Assembly: GCA_900766635.1 (NCBI GenBank)
Contig: CAAFWA010000221.1
Span: 1-5,115 of the forward strand
Length of the DNA stretch: 5,115 nucleotides
Source of the DNA: an uncultured Acinetobacter sp.
GTDB taxonomy: Bacteria > Pseudomonadota > Gammaproteobacteria > Pseudomonadales > Moraxellaceae
Direction of reading: 5' to 3'
The notes below the pieces were generated by a model. It worked only from the letters and a program-made list of their open reading frames with translations. It had not been told where the DNA came from and made no database searches. This document shows, in pieces, positions 5,024-5,115 of the stretch (positions are counted from its first letter, which is position 1; each line of letters starts with the position of its first letter). The translations under genes and the position numbers were made by a program.

Positions 5024-5115
5024 AAAAATGGTGGCTATGACGAGACTTGAACTTGTGACCCCCGCATTATGAGTGCGGTGCTCTAACCAACTGAGCTACA
5101 TAGCCGTAAACTGTG
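5017..5115. repeat. Direct repeat copy 2, carrying tRNA-Met
   Basis: Second copy of the 99-bp identical repeat at 4609-4707, cut off by the window end while still matching. If the match continues, the promoter of this copy would fall just outside the window at about 5121-5149. Confidence 0.95.
5029..5105 (-). tRNA. tRNA-Met(CAT), elongator, copy 2
   Basis: Identical at all 77 positions to the copy at 4621-4697, including the encoded CCA (5029-5031) and the anticodon CAT at 5069-5071. The ten leader bases visible up to the window end are also identical. It has its own terminator at 4992-5023. Its promoter is beyond the window. A second dose of elongator tRNA-Met would raise the supply of this tRNA in fast growth. 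Confidence 0.96.

Noticed and set aside
4609..5115. tRNA attachment site with an integrated element between the two tRNA copies
   Set aside because: The repeat covers the complete tRNA plus its leader rather than only the 3' end, and the 300-bp spacer holds no integrase or other mobile gene.

Overview
The window looks like chromosomal DNA from Acinetobacter (Moraxellaceae). The evidence is the citrate synthase sequence, which matches my memory of the Acinetobacter gltA product used in typing schemes, together with strongly A+T-rich intergenic DNA and the family character of the neighbouring genes. I cannot fix the species from sequence alone. No mobile element, CRISPR array, phage gene or defence gene is visible. 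This is a housekeeping region.

Layout from left to right. Positions 1-772 are a long, A+T-rich stretch with no gene. It carries a good sigma70-type promoter reading out of the left edge, several short palindromes built around AAAAGCGC, and weaker promoter candidates for gltA. gltA (773-2047, +) encodes a type II citrate synthase. It ends at a hairpin with A and T tracts on both sides, which can also terminate the convergent gene at 2103-2594 (-). That gene encodes a small HEXXH protein of the poorly characterised 'Vgr-related' type. A divergent intergenic region of 233 bp follows, then nadE (2828-4453, +), a glutamine-dependent NAD+ synthetase, with a strong terminator. The right end holds two elongator tRNA-Met(CAT) genes on the minus strand, 408 bp apart and identical over at least 99 bp. 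Each has its own terminator, and the promoter of the first copy is visible.

The genes do not form one operon. gltA and nadE both serve central metabolism (entry into the TCA cycle; last step of NAD+ synthesis), but each has its own regulatory region and terminator. The left-edge promoter probably drives a divergent transcription unit. In Acinetobacter and enterobacteria the usual divergent neighbour of gltA is sdhCDAB, but that gene lies outside the window, so this is inference.

I found no convincing undescribed system. The best leads are the repeated AAAAAG(C/T)GCTTTTT palindromes in the gltA upstream region, the paired changes in the two tRNA terminators, and the HEXXH protein of unknown role.
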